A stretch of DNA of 64,000 nt from DATBGE01 sp036558125 (lineage in GTDB: Bacteria; Gemmatimonadota; Gemmatimonadetes; Gemmatimonadales; GWC2-71-9). The notes below the pieces were generated by a model. That model did not search any database. It had not been told where the DNA came from and was given only the letters and a program-made list of their open reading frames with translations. The stretch is taken from NCBI GenBank assembly GCA_036558125.1, contig DATBGE010000082.1, forward strand, positions 62,001 to 126,000, written 5' to 3'. A program made the translations under genes and the position numbers. Below are positions 1-8,279 of the stretch, piece by piece (the first letter of the stretch is position 1; each line of letters starts with the position of its first letter).

Positions 1-90
1 GTGCGATTCCTCGCGTATGTGCTGATCATTCTCGCCATCGTCGACAAGAACCGAGCCCCGACGGATCCACTCGGCGCGCCCACCCGATGA
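1..90 (+). CDS. possible C-terminal fragment of an unrecognised gene
   Basis: The first frame is open from base 1 to a TGA at 88-90 and would encode 29 residues, beginning with a short hydrophobic stretch (LAYVLIILAIV) and ending in a polar tail. It may be the end of a gene that starts before the window or a chance ORF. I recognise no family. The bases from 91 to 206 show no gene, only the leader of the tRNA. Confidence 0.2.
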   Translation: MRFLAYVLIILAIVDKNRAPTDPLGAPTR

Positions 91-206
91 AGCTGGGCTG
101 AACAGCGAGCCCGTCATGCCTGAGAGAGATGTTATACGCTGCAGGCACGGCCGCCCCGTTCCATACCCAGTGACAGCATGCTAAGTTCCTCCCGCGTTTC
201 ACCTTC

Positions 207-279
207 GGGGCGGTAGCTCAGCTGGGAGAGCACCTGGTTTGCAACCAGGGGGTCGCCGGTTCGATCCCGGTCCGCTCCA
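207..279 (+). tRNA. tRNA-Ala (anticodon TGC)
   Basis: The acceptor arms GGGGCGG (207-213) and CCGCTCC (272-278) pair along all seven positions, with a G3-U70 wobble, the classical alanine identity element. The D arm contains AGCTCAGCTGGGAGAGC, the anticodon loop is TTTGCAA (anticodon TGC) and the T loop is GGTTCGATCC. The discriminator base is A279. CCA is not encoded, so it must be added after transcription. Confidence 0.97.
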
Positions 280-321
280 CTTCCCTATAACCCATTCCGA
301 TTCAAGCTCGCCGGATCCCTG

Positions 322-546
322 ATGGCGCTGGCTGCCGTCTCGTGTCTCGTCCCTCAAAGGCTGCCCGCTCAAAGCGAGGCTGCCCTCAAACAGTATTTCG
401 AATGCCGCACCGTCACCGTCAAGCTCGACATGCCGGCGACCCAGGCGGGAATCGATGTCTGGCCAGGCACCAATCCACCAAGCGTTGTTCGTCGAGGGGA
501 TCCTGGTTCGATACTCGGTAACGTCAGAGTGACTCGTAGCTATTAG
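322..546 (+). pseudogene. short secreted hypothetical protein, probably a decayed gene remnant
   Basis: A 74-codon frame starts with a signal-peptide-like segment ending in LPAQ and continues with SEAALKQYFECRTVTVKLDM, which resembles the N-terminus of small periplasmic proteins of unknown function that I associate with Acidobacteria and Gemmatimonadota. After PGTNPP the sequence jumps to VRRGDPGSILGNVRVT, as if the middle had been lost, and the frame then ends inside a 7-bp repeat block. The family resemblance is from memory only. The gene may be an intact small protein, but loss of the centre and C-terminus looks more likely. Confidence 0.4.
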
Positions 547-600
547 CTGTTAGCCATTAGCGGGGAGCTAACAGCTAACAGCTAACAGCTCACAGCTCAG
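538..600. repeat. nine in-register 7-bp repeats forming an inverted repeat
   Basis: Nine consecutive heptamers run in perfect register: AGCTATT, AGCTGTT, AGCCATT, AGCGGGG, AGCTAAC three times, AGCTCAC and AGCTCAG. The left half (AGCTGTTAGC) is the reverse complement of the right half (GCTAACAGCT), so the block can fold into a hairpin. It overlaps the end of the upstream remnant and stops 3 bp before the stop codon of the convergent rhodanese gene. Confidence 0.9.
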
Positions 601-603
601 TCC

Positions 604-2373
604 TCAGTTGTCCGAGCAGCCCTTCGGTGCCACCGCCTCCGGCGCCGTCCCAGTCGTCACCGGCCCATCCACCGGCCAGTCGGTCTTCTCCGCCCATTCG
701 GTCCAGGACGGGACGTACACCCGCACGTTGGGATACCCCAGCAGGAAGTGGAGCGCGAAGTAGGCGTGGCTCGCCTCCGTGCCGGTGTTGCAGTAGACGA
801 TGATCCACTTGTCGGCTGTGATGCCCTGCGCGGCATAGGCGGCGCGCAACTCGTCCACCGGCTTCCACACGGTTACCCCGTTGCTGGTGACCAGGTCGTC
901 GTGCCAGAAATGGTTGACGGCGCCAGGAATGTGTCCCCGCCGAATCTGCGCGCCCGCGGTTCCCGCGAACTGATCCGCAGGCCTCACGTCCACGATCGCG
1001 AGCTCCTTGCCACCCAGCGAGTGCTGGACATGCTCTCCCTCGATCTTATCGAGCAGGAACGGATCGGTGGTGTATTTCACCGCGGCAATTTCAGGGTAAA
1101 GCCGTGAGAGCGGCCGGTTCTCCGCGGCCCACTTGGCGTAGCCTCCGTCGAGCACATACACCTCGGGCTGGCGGAACCCTGCGAGCAACCAGGCCAGGAA
1201 GGTCGCGTTGAAGTTCTGTGCGTCACCGCTGGCGTAGATCACGACCGGACGGTCGCGCCGGACCCCAATCCGTCCCCACAATTCGGCATAGCTCGCCGCC
1301 GGCAGGACGTCGCCCGGCGTTCCGGCCGCCGTCGCTCTCAGCGTCTCATAGTGGAGATAGACCGCGCCCGGAAGATGATTCGCGAGATAGGCATTGAGAT
1401 CGCTCCGCAGATCGATCAGGGTGACGCTGTCCTTCGCGAGCCGCGCCGCCAGCGCCTCCGTGGAAATCAGCGCACCCCTGGTCGGAGCAATGCCACCTTC
1501 CACCTTGAGGTCTCGCTTAGTCCAGTCCTGATAGGACCCATCGTACAATCGCGCCTTGTAGCCGAGCAGGCGGGCGGCGAACACTAGTGCGGTGGCCTGC
1601 TGGCCTATGTGACAGTAAGCCACGATCTCATCTCCCTTCGTTACGCCGGCCTTGGCGAACACTCCCCGCAGGGCGGAGTCCGACAGGAACCGGCCGTCGT
1701 CATCGGTAACCGTTGTGAATGGAATGCTGCGGGCGCCGGGCAGGTGTCCCGGACGGGTACCCGATCCAGCGGAGAGCCCGTTGTAGAACTGCGGATCGCG
1801 CGCATCGATCAGCCGAAACTTCGGCTGGCCGAGCCGAGCCTGGATCCACTCGGCGTTAGCGATCAGCTCGGGATGCGCAGTGCCGGCGAGCGACTGCGGC
1901 GCAGCCGCTGGCGGGACTTCGGCCGTCACCGCATTGCCGGCCGCCTTCCACGCAGGCAGGCCCCCGTCCAGAATCGAAGTGCGAGCCCCCATTCCCAGGT
2001 ATTCGAACGTCAGCCACGCTCGCGTGGTGGGGCTGACCCAATCCGATCCGAAATAGAGGATGATCCGCGAATCGCGACTCACGCCCAGGGCGGCGAAGGT
2101 CGAATCCAGTTGGGCCACGGCCGGCATCTCGAGATAGAGCCCGCCCTCCTGATCAGCCGAGATGGATTCGAAGTCGAGAAAGCGGGCGCCGGGGATGTGT
2201 TCCTTGTCGTACTCCGCCCGCTCGCCGATCTGCAGCAGGACGAGCTGGCGGTCGGCCAGGTGGGACTTGAGCCAGACCACTGAGACGAGCATCTGGTCGC
2301 GGGGGGCGGCGAGAGCTGTAACTGGGGTCAGGAGCACCCCCGTGAGGAGCAGGGCGACCGAACGGTTCAACAT
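604..2373 (-). CDS. exported sulfurtransferase with four rhodanese domains
   Basis: The 589-residue protein has a signal peptide (residues 1-22) and four rhodanese domains at about 28-150, 170-292, 303-425 and 450-568. It looks like two complete two-domain thiosulfate or 3-mercaptopyruvate sulfurtransferases joined head to tail. Only domains 2 (Cys254 in YCHIGQQA) and 4 (Cys528 in YCNTGTEA) keep the active-site cysteine. Domains 1 (YFGSDW) and 3 (YASGDAQ) have lost it, as in the inactive N-terminal half of ordinary enzymes. It should transfer sulfane sulfur in the periplasm. It is a single gene, separated by 93 bp from the regulator downstream of the kinase pair. The substrate is unknown. Confidence 0.9.
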   Translation of the reverse strand: MLNRSVALLLTGVLLTPVTALAAPRDQMLVSVVWLKSHLADRQLVLLQIGERAEYDKEHIPGARFLDFESISADQEGGLYLEMPAVAQLDSTFAALGVSRDSRIILYFGSDWVSPTTRAWLTFEYLGMGARTSILDGGLPAWKAAGNAVTAEVPPAAAPQSLAGTAHPELIANAEWIQARLGQPKFRLIDARDPQFYNGLSAGSGTRPGHLPGARSIPFTTVTDDDGRFLSDSALRGVFAKAGVTKGDEIVAYCHIGQQATALVFAARLLGYKARLYDGSYQDWTKRDLKVEGGIAPTRGALISTEALAARLAKDSVTLIDLRSDLNAYLANHLPGAVYLHYETLRATAAGTPGDVLPAASYAELWGRIGVRRDRPVVIYASGDAQNFNATFLAWLLAGFRQPEVYVLDGGYAKWAAENRPLSRLYPEIAAVKYTTDPFLLDKIEGEHVQHSLGGKELAIVDVRPADQFAGTAGAQIRRGHIPGAVNHFWHDDLVTSNGVTVWKPVDELRAAYAAQGITADKWIIVYCNTGTEASHAYFALHFLLGYPNVRVYVPSWTEWAEKTDWPVDGPVTTGTAPEAVAPKGCSDN

Positions 2374-2466
2374 CGAGGCCTCCGGATATCGGGTTGCGTC
2401 ACGATACGGAGGGGCGAGCGGGGAGTTGTGGTGAAACTGTGCGAAGGTGGTGCGGTTCCCGTCGGG

Positions 2467-3159
2467 TCAGGACTCGAACCGGTACCCGACCTTCCAGACG
2501 GTGAGGAAATGGCGGGGATCGGCTGGATTCTCCTCCAGCTTCCGGCGCAGCTCGGCCATGTGGGAGTCCACCGTGCGAGTCTGCACGTCTCCGGCAGAAC
2601 CCCAGACCTCACGTAACAGCTCGATGCGACTCATCACCGCGCCTTCGCGGCGCACCAGGGCGAGCATCAGCTCGTACGCCTTGGGAGTGAGCGCGATCTG
2701 TCGCTCGCCGAGTGTCACGGTGCGGGCAGCCGGGTCGACACTGATCTGGCCGAAGCGGATCCGGGTCGCGGTATCTCCCCCCGGGGAATAGCTGGTCCTG
2801 CGAAGAATGGCGCGGACTCGCTCGAGCAGCTCCAGGAGTCCCACCGGCTTGGTCACATACTGATCGGCGTCGAGCCGGAAGCCGCGCACCTTGTCGGCTT
2901 CCTCTCCGCGGGCACTCACGATGATCACCGGTACCCGATGACCGCTGGTACGGAGTGCCTCGAGCACCTGGAACCCGCTCATTCCCGGGAGCATCAGGTC
3001 CAGGAGAATCAAGTCGGGACTCCATTGCCGGGCGGCATCGAGTCCGGTCGGACCGTCGGAAGCCACCTGCACCACATAACCTTCGCGTTCGAGGTTGTAG
3101 CGGAGACCGTCGGCCAGATCCGCGTTGTCCTCGACCAGAAGGATCCGGGCGCCTTTCAC
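2467..3159 (-). CDS. OmpR/PhoB-family response regulator
   Basis: The 230-residue protein has a receiver domain (residues 5-118) with phospho-acceptor Asp54 in LLDLMLPGMSG and conserved Lys104 in YVTKP, followed by a winged-helix DNA-binding domain (about 133-230) ending in TVWKVGYRFES. It overlaps the upstream kinase gene by 4 bp (ATGA), so the two are translationally coupled and form a cognate pair. It should bind DNA when phosphorylated by that kinase. The regulon cannot be read from sequence. Confidence 0.95.
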   Translation of the reverse strand: MKGARILLVEDNADLADGLRYNLEREGYVVQVASDGPTGLDAARQWSPDLILLDLMLPGMSGFQVLEALRTSGHRVPVIIVSARGEEADKVRGFRLDADQYVTKPVGLLELLERVRAILRRTSYSPGGDTATRIRFGQISVDPAARTVTLGERQIALTPKAYELMLALVRREGAVMSRIELLREVWGSAGDVQTRTVDSHMAELRRKLEENPADPRHFLTVWKVGYRFES

Positions 3160-4814
3160 GATTCGCCCGCGCCGGACTCGAGGGTGGGGAACACGACGGT
3201 GAATTCTGCCCCACCTTGAGGGGCCGACGTCACACTGACTTCACCGCCGAATCGGTCCGCTGCCGTCCTGACGATGGCGAGTCCGATCCCGCTCCCACCC
3301 ACAGCGCGCGCGGCCGAGCTGGAGCCGCGGTAATAGGGCTCCCAGATCCGGTCCCGCTCGTCCTCGGGAACTCCAGGTCCCTGATCGGTCACGCTGAGCC
3401 GGGCACTGCCGTTGACCCGGGCGACACCTACGCGAACCACCTGACCAGGTGGGCCGAACTTCACAGCGTTGTCGAACAGGTTGAGCAGCAGCTGACGAAG
3501 GGTGGCCTGATCCGCGAGCACACCCACGCCAGTCGGCAGATCGGATTGAAAGGACACGTGACGCGACGCTGCGAGCGGCGCAAAGGCGGTAACCGCCTCG
3601 GCCACTTCGCGACCGAGATCCAACGGTTCGAGCGGAGCCGACGTCGGCACGCCTCGGTCCAAACGACTCACCGCGAGCACGTTTTCGACCAGATGCTCGA
3701 GTCGCGTGGTTTCTCGCGACAAGTGACCGAGAAGCCATGCCTGCTCGGCCGGCGTGTCGTACCGCTTGAGCCGCAGCGTGTCGAGAAAGAGCCGGATCTG
3801 AGCCAGCGGCGTCCGCAACTCGTGGGAGACGCCGGCGACGAAATCGCTGCGGAGCCTCGCGAGGGCGCCCTCGCGCCGCATCTGCGCCAGGGCCACAGCC
3901 GCGGCCCCGATACCGAGTACCGCGACCAGGAGCAGCAAAGGAAGCGGAGTCCGGGGAAGCCCGCCCGCGAGCAACGCCGGTGCCGCACCCGGAATCAGGG
4001 TGAGCCGAGTGATGAACCCGCCTCGATTCGGCGGAAGGGGTTCTTCGGCGATATAGGGCCACTCCCGCTCGCTGGCCGGCCAGTCGCGCGAGCGATAGAG
4101 CACTGATCCCGCATGATCGCGGATCTCCAGCGCGAAGAGCTCTGCGTTGGCTCGACCACCGGTCACGGTCGCAGGAAGGAGGGGCGACCCCCTAAGGACG
4201 CTGTCGAACGCGGTCACCAGGCTCAACGAATCGAAGGTGAAGCCATACACGATCGTGTCTCCCCAGGCCGTGGGCATGATCCCGTAGGCGACGACTTGTC
4301 CGGCTCCCGGCAGGGGAACCATGCCCATCTGTCCCGGCTCGGTGTCCGATCGGACAGCCAGACCGACGAATCCCGCGATCATTCCCTCGGTGGAGGCAGG
4401 AAGCGAGGCTCCAGCCGTGGTGACTGAATCACTGCCCAGGCGAAAGCGGAAATAAGTGGAAGGCTTCGCCGGTGGGTTGCAACGGCACTGCTCGAGATTC
4501 ATCGCGAGATAGGAGGGCAGATCGTCAGCATCCGGAATCATGGAGCTCTGATGCGGTTGGCGATGGGCGATCGGATTCAAGGCAAACCAGCTGGTTTCTC
4601 CCAGCTCATTGCCCAGCCGCTCCGAGTAGCTCCAGGCGGCGAACGCGGCGTAGTCCTTGAGCAGCTGCTTGGTGTTGGCTCGCGACTTCCACGCGGCCAC
4701 AACCGCGATAGATGTCGTCAGCGCGACGACGCCCAGGCTGGCGCCGAGGAGGAGGAGGGAATAGCCCGACGCTCGAGCGAGCGCGCGCTTCGGAGTCGAT
4801 GACGATGCAGACAC
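3156..4814 (-). CDS. membrane sensor histidine kinase
   Basis: The 552-residue kinase has a transmembrane helix at about 18-41, a roughly 245-residue extracytoplasmic sensor region, a second helix at about 291-311, a HisKA domain with His331 in VSHELRTPLAQI, and an ATPase domain with N-box NLFDNAVKF and G-boxes DQGPGVP and GSGIGLAI. No HAMP linker is visible between helix 2 and HisKA. The sensor region contains the close cysteine pair CRCNPP near residue 110, a possible disulfide or metal site. It is followed by its overlapping response regulator. The signal is unknown. Confidence 0.93.
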   Translation of the reverse strand: MSASSSTPKRALARASGYSLLLLGASLGVVALTTSIAVVAAWKSRANTKQLLKDYAAFAAWSYSERLGNELGETSWFALNPIAHRQPHQSSMIPDADDLPSYLAMNLEQCRCNPPAKPSTYFRFRLGSDSVTTAGASLPASTEGMIAGFVGLAVRSDTEPGQMGMVPLPGAGQVVAYGIMPTAWGDTIVYGFTFDSLSLVTAFDSVLRGSPLLPATVTGGRANAELFALEIRDHAGSVLYRSRDWPASEREWPYIAEEPLPPNRGGFITRLTLIPGAAPALLAGGLPRTPLPLLLLVAVLGIGAAAVALAQMRREGALARLRSDFVAGVSHELRTPLAQIRLFLDTLRLKRYDTPAEQAWLLGHLSRETTRLEHLVENVLAVSRLDRGVPTSAPLEPLDLGREVAEAVTAFAPLAASRHVSFQSDLPTGVGVLADQATLRQLLLNLFDNAVKFGPPGQVVRVGVARVNGSARLSVTDQGPGVPEDERDRIWEPYYRGSSSAARAVGGSGIGLAIVRTAADRFGGEVSVTSAPQGGAEFTVVFPTLESGAGES

Positions 4815-5044
4815 GCCTCCAGTGTCGGCAGTCGGGACACCTCTGGCAAGCGGGAGTTGTGGCGAAGCTGTGGAAGTAGTGTGCGAGTGCTGCGGACCCG
4901 TCGCCCAAATTCAAGGTTCTAGGTCTTTCAGAACCAAGCAGTTGGCCTCATGGTCCGGGATTGCACCAGCGGGTGGGGCCCTTCATACTTCCCCCTCGCG
5001 CCCCGGACGGCGCCAGTGTGTTGACCTTGCCTCAGGAGTACATC

Positions 5045-5659
5045 ATGGCGTTTACCTTGCCTCCACTTCCCTACGACTACGCCGCGCTGGAGCCGCACAT
5101 CGACGAACAGACGATGCGGATTCACCACGACAAGCATCACGCGGCCTACGTCAACAACCTCAATACGGCGCTCGAGCCCCACGCCAACCTGCAATCCAAG
5201 TCCATCGAGGATTTGATCGCGAATATCGACGCACTGCCGGAGGCGATCCGCGGCCCGGTGCGAAACAACGGCGGTGGGCACTACAATCACACGTTCTTCT
5301 GGGAGATCATGGCCCCGGGCGGAGCCAAGGAACCGGCCGGCGCCCTGGCCGACGCCATCAATAAAGGCTTCGGAGGTCTCGCCAGCTTCAAGGAACAGTT
5401 CCAGAAGGCGGGAGTCGGCCGGTTCGGCAGCGGCTGGGCCTGGCTTACGGTAGACAAGTCAGGCACCGTGGCGATCGAGAGCACTCCCAACCAGGACAGT
5501 CCCCTGATGGCCGGCAAGAGCGTCGTCCTGGGCTGCGACGTGTGGGAACACGCCTACTACCTCAAGTACCAGAATCGCCGCCCCGACTATATCGCCGCGT
5601 GGTGGAACGTGGTGAACTGGACGGTGGTGGGGAAGCGGTTCGAGAGTTTGAAGAAGTAG
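5045..5659 (+). CDS. sodA: superoxide dismutase, Mn/Fe type
   Basis: The 204-residue enzyme disproportionates superoxide to peroxide and oxygen. The four metal ligands are visible: His27 (IHHDKHH), His82 (HYNHTFFW), Asp165 and His169 (DVWEHAYY). The NQDSPLM segment around residue 150 favours the Mn-type or cambialistic subgroup, though metal use cannot be settled by sequence. The start at 5045 is chosen because AGGAG lies 7 bp upstream and because the protein then begins MAFTLPPLPY, as in the family. No signal peptide is present, so it is cytoplasmic. A convergent peroxiredoxin follows, separated only by a hairpin repeat. Confidence 0.97.
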   Translation: MAFTLPPLPYDYAALEPHIDEQTMRIHHDKHHAAYVNNLNTALEPHANLQSKSIEDLIANIDALPEAIRGPVRNNGGGHYNHTFFWEIMAPGGAKEPAGALADAINKGFGGLASFKEQFQKAGVGRFGSGWAWLTVDKSGTVAIESTPNQDSPLMAGKSVVLGCDVWEHAYYLKYQNRRPDYIAAWWNVVNWTVVGKRFESLKK

Positions 5660-5712
5660 ACGGGAGACGGAAGACGGGAGACGGGAGAGAGGAAAAGTCT
5701 CCCGTCTCCCTC
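5657..5712. repeat. eight 7-bp repeats (GAGACGG type) as hairpin between convergent genes
   Basis: The heptamers TAGACGG, GAGACGG, AAGACGG, GAGACGG, GAGAGAG, GAAAAGT, CTCCCGT and CTCCCTC follow each other without phase change. The outer units are complementary (GGGAGAC with GTCTCCC). The block begins inside the sod stop codon and ends inside the stop codon of the convergent peroxiredoxin gene, so it fills the whole spacer and probably works as a bidirectional terminator hairpin. Confidence 0.9.
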
Positions 5713-6169
5713 ACTCCACCCCCCCCAACACCTCCAGCAGCTCCGCATTCTCCCGGCGCGTCCCCGTCGTCTCCTCGGCGAAGGCCCACCGCACAATCCC
5801 CTTGCGGTCGATGACGATGTAGGCGCGTCTGGAAAAGAACTTGTCCTCCAGCAGTACGCCGTAGGCTCGGCTCACGTCCCGCTTGAAGTCACTCAACAGG
5901 TCCACGCCGAACCGTTCCTTCGCCTTGAATTCCTTGAGCGTCGGCACCGAGTCGACACTGATCGGCAGGACGACCGTGTCGGCGGACCGGAACTGGGAGA
6001 AGTCATCGGTAAAGGCGCAGAGCTCCTTGGTGCAGGTACTGGTAAAGGCGAGGGGGAAGAAGGCGAGTAGCACTTTGTTCCCCCGAAGTTTGGAGAGAGT
6101 AACGGGCTCTCCGGAGGTCGAGGGGAGGGTGAAGTCGGGAGCGATGGTGCCGGGAGTGGAGAGAGGCAT
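5711..6169 (-). CDS. peroxiredoxin, AhpE/AhpC-TSA type
   Basis: The 152-residue thioredoxin-fold protein has the peroxidatic motif PLAFTSTC with Cys46 and a second cysteine, Cys51, five residues later. It reduces hydrogen peroxide or organic peroxides using thiol donors such as thioredoxin. The compact length, the N-terminus and the position of the second cysteine resemble AhpE/BCP-like enzymes rather than the long typical 2-Cys AhpC. It is cytoplasmic. With the convergent superoxide dismutase it makes a functional pair, since one enzyme consumes the product of the other. Confidence 0.92.
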   Translation of the reverse strand: MPLSTPGTIAPDFTLPSTSGEPVTLSKLRGNKVLLAFFPLAFTSTCTKELCAFTDDFSQFRSADTVVLPISVDSVPTLKEFKAKERFGVDLLSDFKRDVSRAYGVLLEDKFFSRRAYIVIDRKGIVRWAFAEETTGTRRENAELLEVLGGVE

Positions 6170-6174
6170 CAGGT

Positions 6175-6209
6175 CATTGAGATTGAAGATTGAAGATCTC
6201 AGATTGACG
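6175..6209. repeat. 7-bp repeats (ATTGAAG type)
   Basis: Five heptamers in register (CATTGAG, ATTGAAG, ATTGAAG, ATCTCAG, ATTGACG) lie between the peroxiredoxin start codon and the end of the next gene on the same strand. Unlike most blocks in the window it has little inverted symmetry. Confidence 0.75.
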
Positions 6210-6223
6210 GCGACGAACAGCTC

Positions 6224-6715
6224 CTAGCCCGTCCGCCTTACGAAAAACCAGTCGCCGTGCTCGATCGCCCAGTGAGTGAAATAGGCCAGGGGCCACAGCA
6301 GCGGGAGAAACAGCGTGCAACCGTACCAGGTACTGGCAAGGCCTTCCCAGCAGCGCTCAAGAACTCGGCTGTTTGACGTTTGAGCGAACCAGAACCAGGA
6401 TCCAACTACCAAGCCGAACAACGTCGCGGCGAAGTAGAGGGTCACCAGTGATGTCAGCCATCGAACACCGGTCGAGCTGTTCTCGAAGCGTGGTTGCATG
6501 AGCCGTCCGACGATGAGGCCAATCAAGGGGCTGGCGAGAACCCCGGACCAAATTCCCGGCCCCAAGGCCTTATTTCCGAGAAGGTAGACGAGCCCACCCC
6601 AACAAATTCCGGCGACTGAGTGGAGGAATGTCTCTCGAGCAGAAAGGTTCATCCCGATGTCGCCTATCAGACCAGTACGGCCCTTCCAAGGGCTAACGAC
6701 TGCTGCCCTGCTCAT
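6224..6715 (-). CDS. small integral membrane protein of unknown function
   Basis: The frame encodes 163 residues with about four hydrophobic segments (near 30-47, 55-70, 84-108 and 128-150) and ends in FFVRRTG. I recognise no family. The first 21 residues are polar and the Met at residue 22 (MNLSARETF, start at 6652) is an equally good or better start. Neither has a convincing ribosome binding site. Codon use is slightly less GC-rich than in the neighbours, with AAT and TTT codons, which could mean a recent arrival. The gene is flanked on both sides by 7-bp repeat blocks. Confidence 0.6.
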   Translation of the reverse strand: MSRAAVVSPWKGRTGLIGDIGMNLSARETFLHSVAGICWGGLVYLLGNKALGPGIWSGVLASPLIGLIVGRLMQPRFENSSTGVRWLTSLVTLYFAATLFGLVVGSWFWFAQTSNSRVLERCWEGLASTWYGCTLFLPLLWPLAYFTHWAIEHGDWFFVRRTG

Positions 6716-6736
6716 GGCCAGGGCCTAAGGCACTTT

Positions 6737-6771
6737 GCTGACCGCTGACCGCTGACGGCTGACGGCTATTT
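6737..6771. repeat. 7-bp repeats (GCTGACC type)
   Basis: GCTGACC, GCTGACC, GCTGACG, GCTGACG and GCTATTT follow in register. The last unit contains the stop codon of the aldehyde dehydrogenase gene (CTA at 6766-6768 on this strand). The related inverted repeat at 46953-46978 uses the same core. Confidence 0.85.
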
Positions 6772-8205
6772 ATTCAAGTTCAAAACCAGCATGCGCGGCT
6801 CGCTCATGTCGTCCATCGCGTACCGCACCCCTTCACGCCCGAAGCCCGAATCCTTGACTCCGCCATAGGGGAAGTTGTCCACCCGAAGGGTGGGGAAGTC
6901 GTTGACCACGACGCCACCGACCTCGAGCGTGCTGAACGCCCGGAATATCCGGTTCACGTCGTGAGTAAAGACTCCCGCCTGCAGCCCGAAATCGGAATCG
7001 TTGATCGTGGCGAGTGCGTCATCCCAGGTGTCGTAGGCTGCGACGATGGTGACCGGGCCGAACACTTCCTTACAGGAGACCTTGGCGTCGGGCGGGACAT
7101 CCGCGAGAACCGTCGGCGTCAGGACCGAGCCGGTCCGCTGCCCCTTGAGCAGGACCGTCGATCCGGCCTTCACCGCTTCGTCAACCCATGATTCGACCCG
7201 ATCCGCCGCCTTGGAATCGATCATTGGCCCCACCACGGTCGAGGAATCCATCGGATCGCCGCACTTGAGTGCCGCCGACGCCGCCACAAACTTGTCCACC
7301 ACACACTGATAAACGGGACGGTGAACCAGGACTCGCTGCACCTTGATGCAGACCTGCCCTGCATAGGCGAATCCGCCGAAGGCGAGCCGGTTGGCCACCC
7401 AATCGAAATCCCCGGCGTCTTCGTGTACCGCGACCGCCGCGTTCCCGCCGAGCTCCAGCACGACCTTCTTCTTCCCGGCGACGTCCTTGAGGTGCCAGCC
7501 GACGGTTGGACTTCCCGTGAAAGTGAGCAGCTGGAAGCGCGGATCGGTCGCCAGGCGCTCGGCGATCGGGATCGGCAGGTGCAGCACGTTGTAGGCGCCG
7601 GCCGGAAGCCCGCAGTCGGCCAGGATCTCTCCCAGGCGAAAGGCGAGCTGGGGGCATTGCGGTGGCGGCTTCACCACCAGAGCACTCCCCACGGCGATCG
7701 CCGGCGCCACTTTGTGGGCCAGCAGGTTGAGCGGAAAGTTGAAGGGTGAGATGGCGCTGATCGGTCCGATCGGGAAGCGGTTGACCAGCCCGCTCATCCC
7801 GACAGCGCGAGTATCCACATCGAGGGGTACTACCTCGCCGCCGAAACGGCGGGCTTCATCCGCCGCGAGCGAGAAGGTGATGATCGCACGATCGACTTCG
7901 CCCAGGGCCTGACTGATGGGTTTGCCGCAGCTGGTCGCGAGCTCGATGCCGAGTTCGGTTCGCTGGCGGGTCAGGGCTTCGGAGACGCGGTGGAGCAGAT
8001 CACGCCGGGCGTGGCGCGGCATCGCGCGCATCGCGGCAAAAGCGACCTGGGCAGACTCGATGGCTTGGTCGAGATCGGAATCCGTCGCTTGAACCACGTC
8101 GGCCGCGGGTTCTCCGGTGTAAGGAACGTCAACGTGGTCGACGGGCCGGCTCCCGGCCGGCAGATGGGCCCCGTTGATCCAGGGAGTGAAGATGGGGAGG
8201 GGCAT
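6766..8205 (-). CDS. NAD(P)-dependent aldehyde dehydrogenase
   Basis: The 479-residue enzyme oxidises an aldehyde to the acid or a thioester. The key residues are Asn156 (SPFNFPLN), Glu251 (LELGGN) and catalytic Cys286 (YAGQVCIK). The start at 8205 (MPLPIFTPWINGA) matches the family, whereas a longer frame to 8352 would add an unrelated basic extension and cross the start of the divergent gene. The C-terminal YGGVKDSGFGREG segment is typical of the lactaldehyde, glyceraldehyde-3-phosphate (non-phosphorylating) and sulfoacetaldehyde groups. The substrate cannot be assigned. The last codons lie in a repeat block. Confidence 0.93.
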   Translation of the reverse strand: MPLPIFTPWINGAHLPAGSRPVDHVDVPYTGEPAADVVQATDSDLDQAIESAQVAFAAMRAMPRHARRDLLHRVSEALTRQRTELGIELATSCGKPISQALGEVDRAIITFSLAADEARRFGGEVVPLDVDTRAVGMSGLVNRFPIGPISAISPFNFPLNLLAHKVAPAIAVGSALVVKPPPQCPQLAFRLGEILADCGLPAGAYNVLHLPIPIAERLATDPRFQLLTFTGSPTVGWHLKDVAGKKKVVLELGGNAAVAVHEDAGDFDWVANRLAFGGFAYAGQVCIKVQRVLVHRPVYQCVVDKFVAASAALKCGDPMDSSTVVGPMIDSKAADRVESWVDEAVKAGSTVLLKGQRTGSVLTPTVLADVPPDAKVSCKEVFGPVTIVAAYDTWDDALATINDSDFGLQAGVFTHDVNRIFRAFSTLEVGGVVVNDFPTLRVDNFPYGGVKDSGFGREGVRYAMDDMSEPRMLVLNLNK

Positions 8206-8279
8206 TGCAAGAGTCTCACGGTCGAGAAAAACCAGCAGGCTTGCGCCGGGTACACGGGGCATGAAGTTAGTACGGTAAC

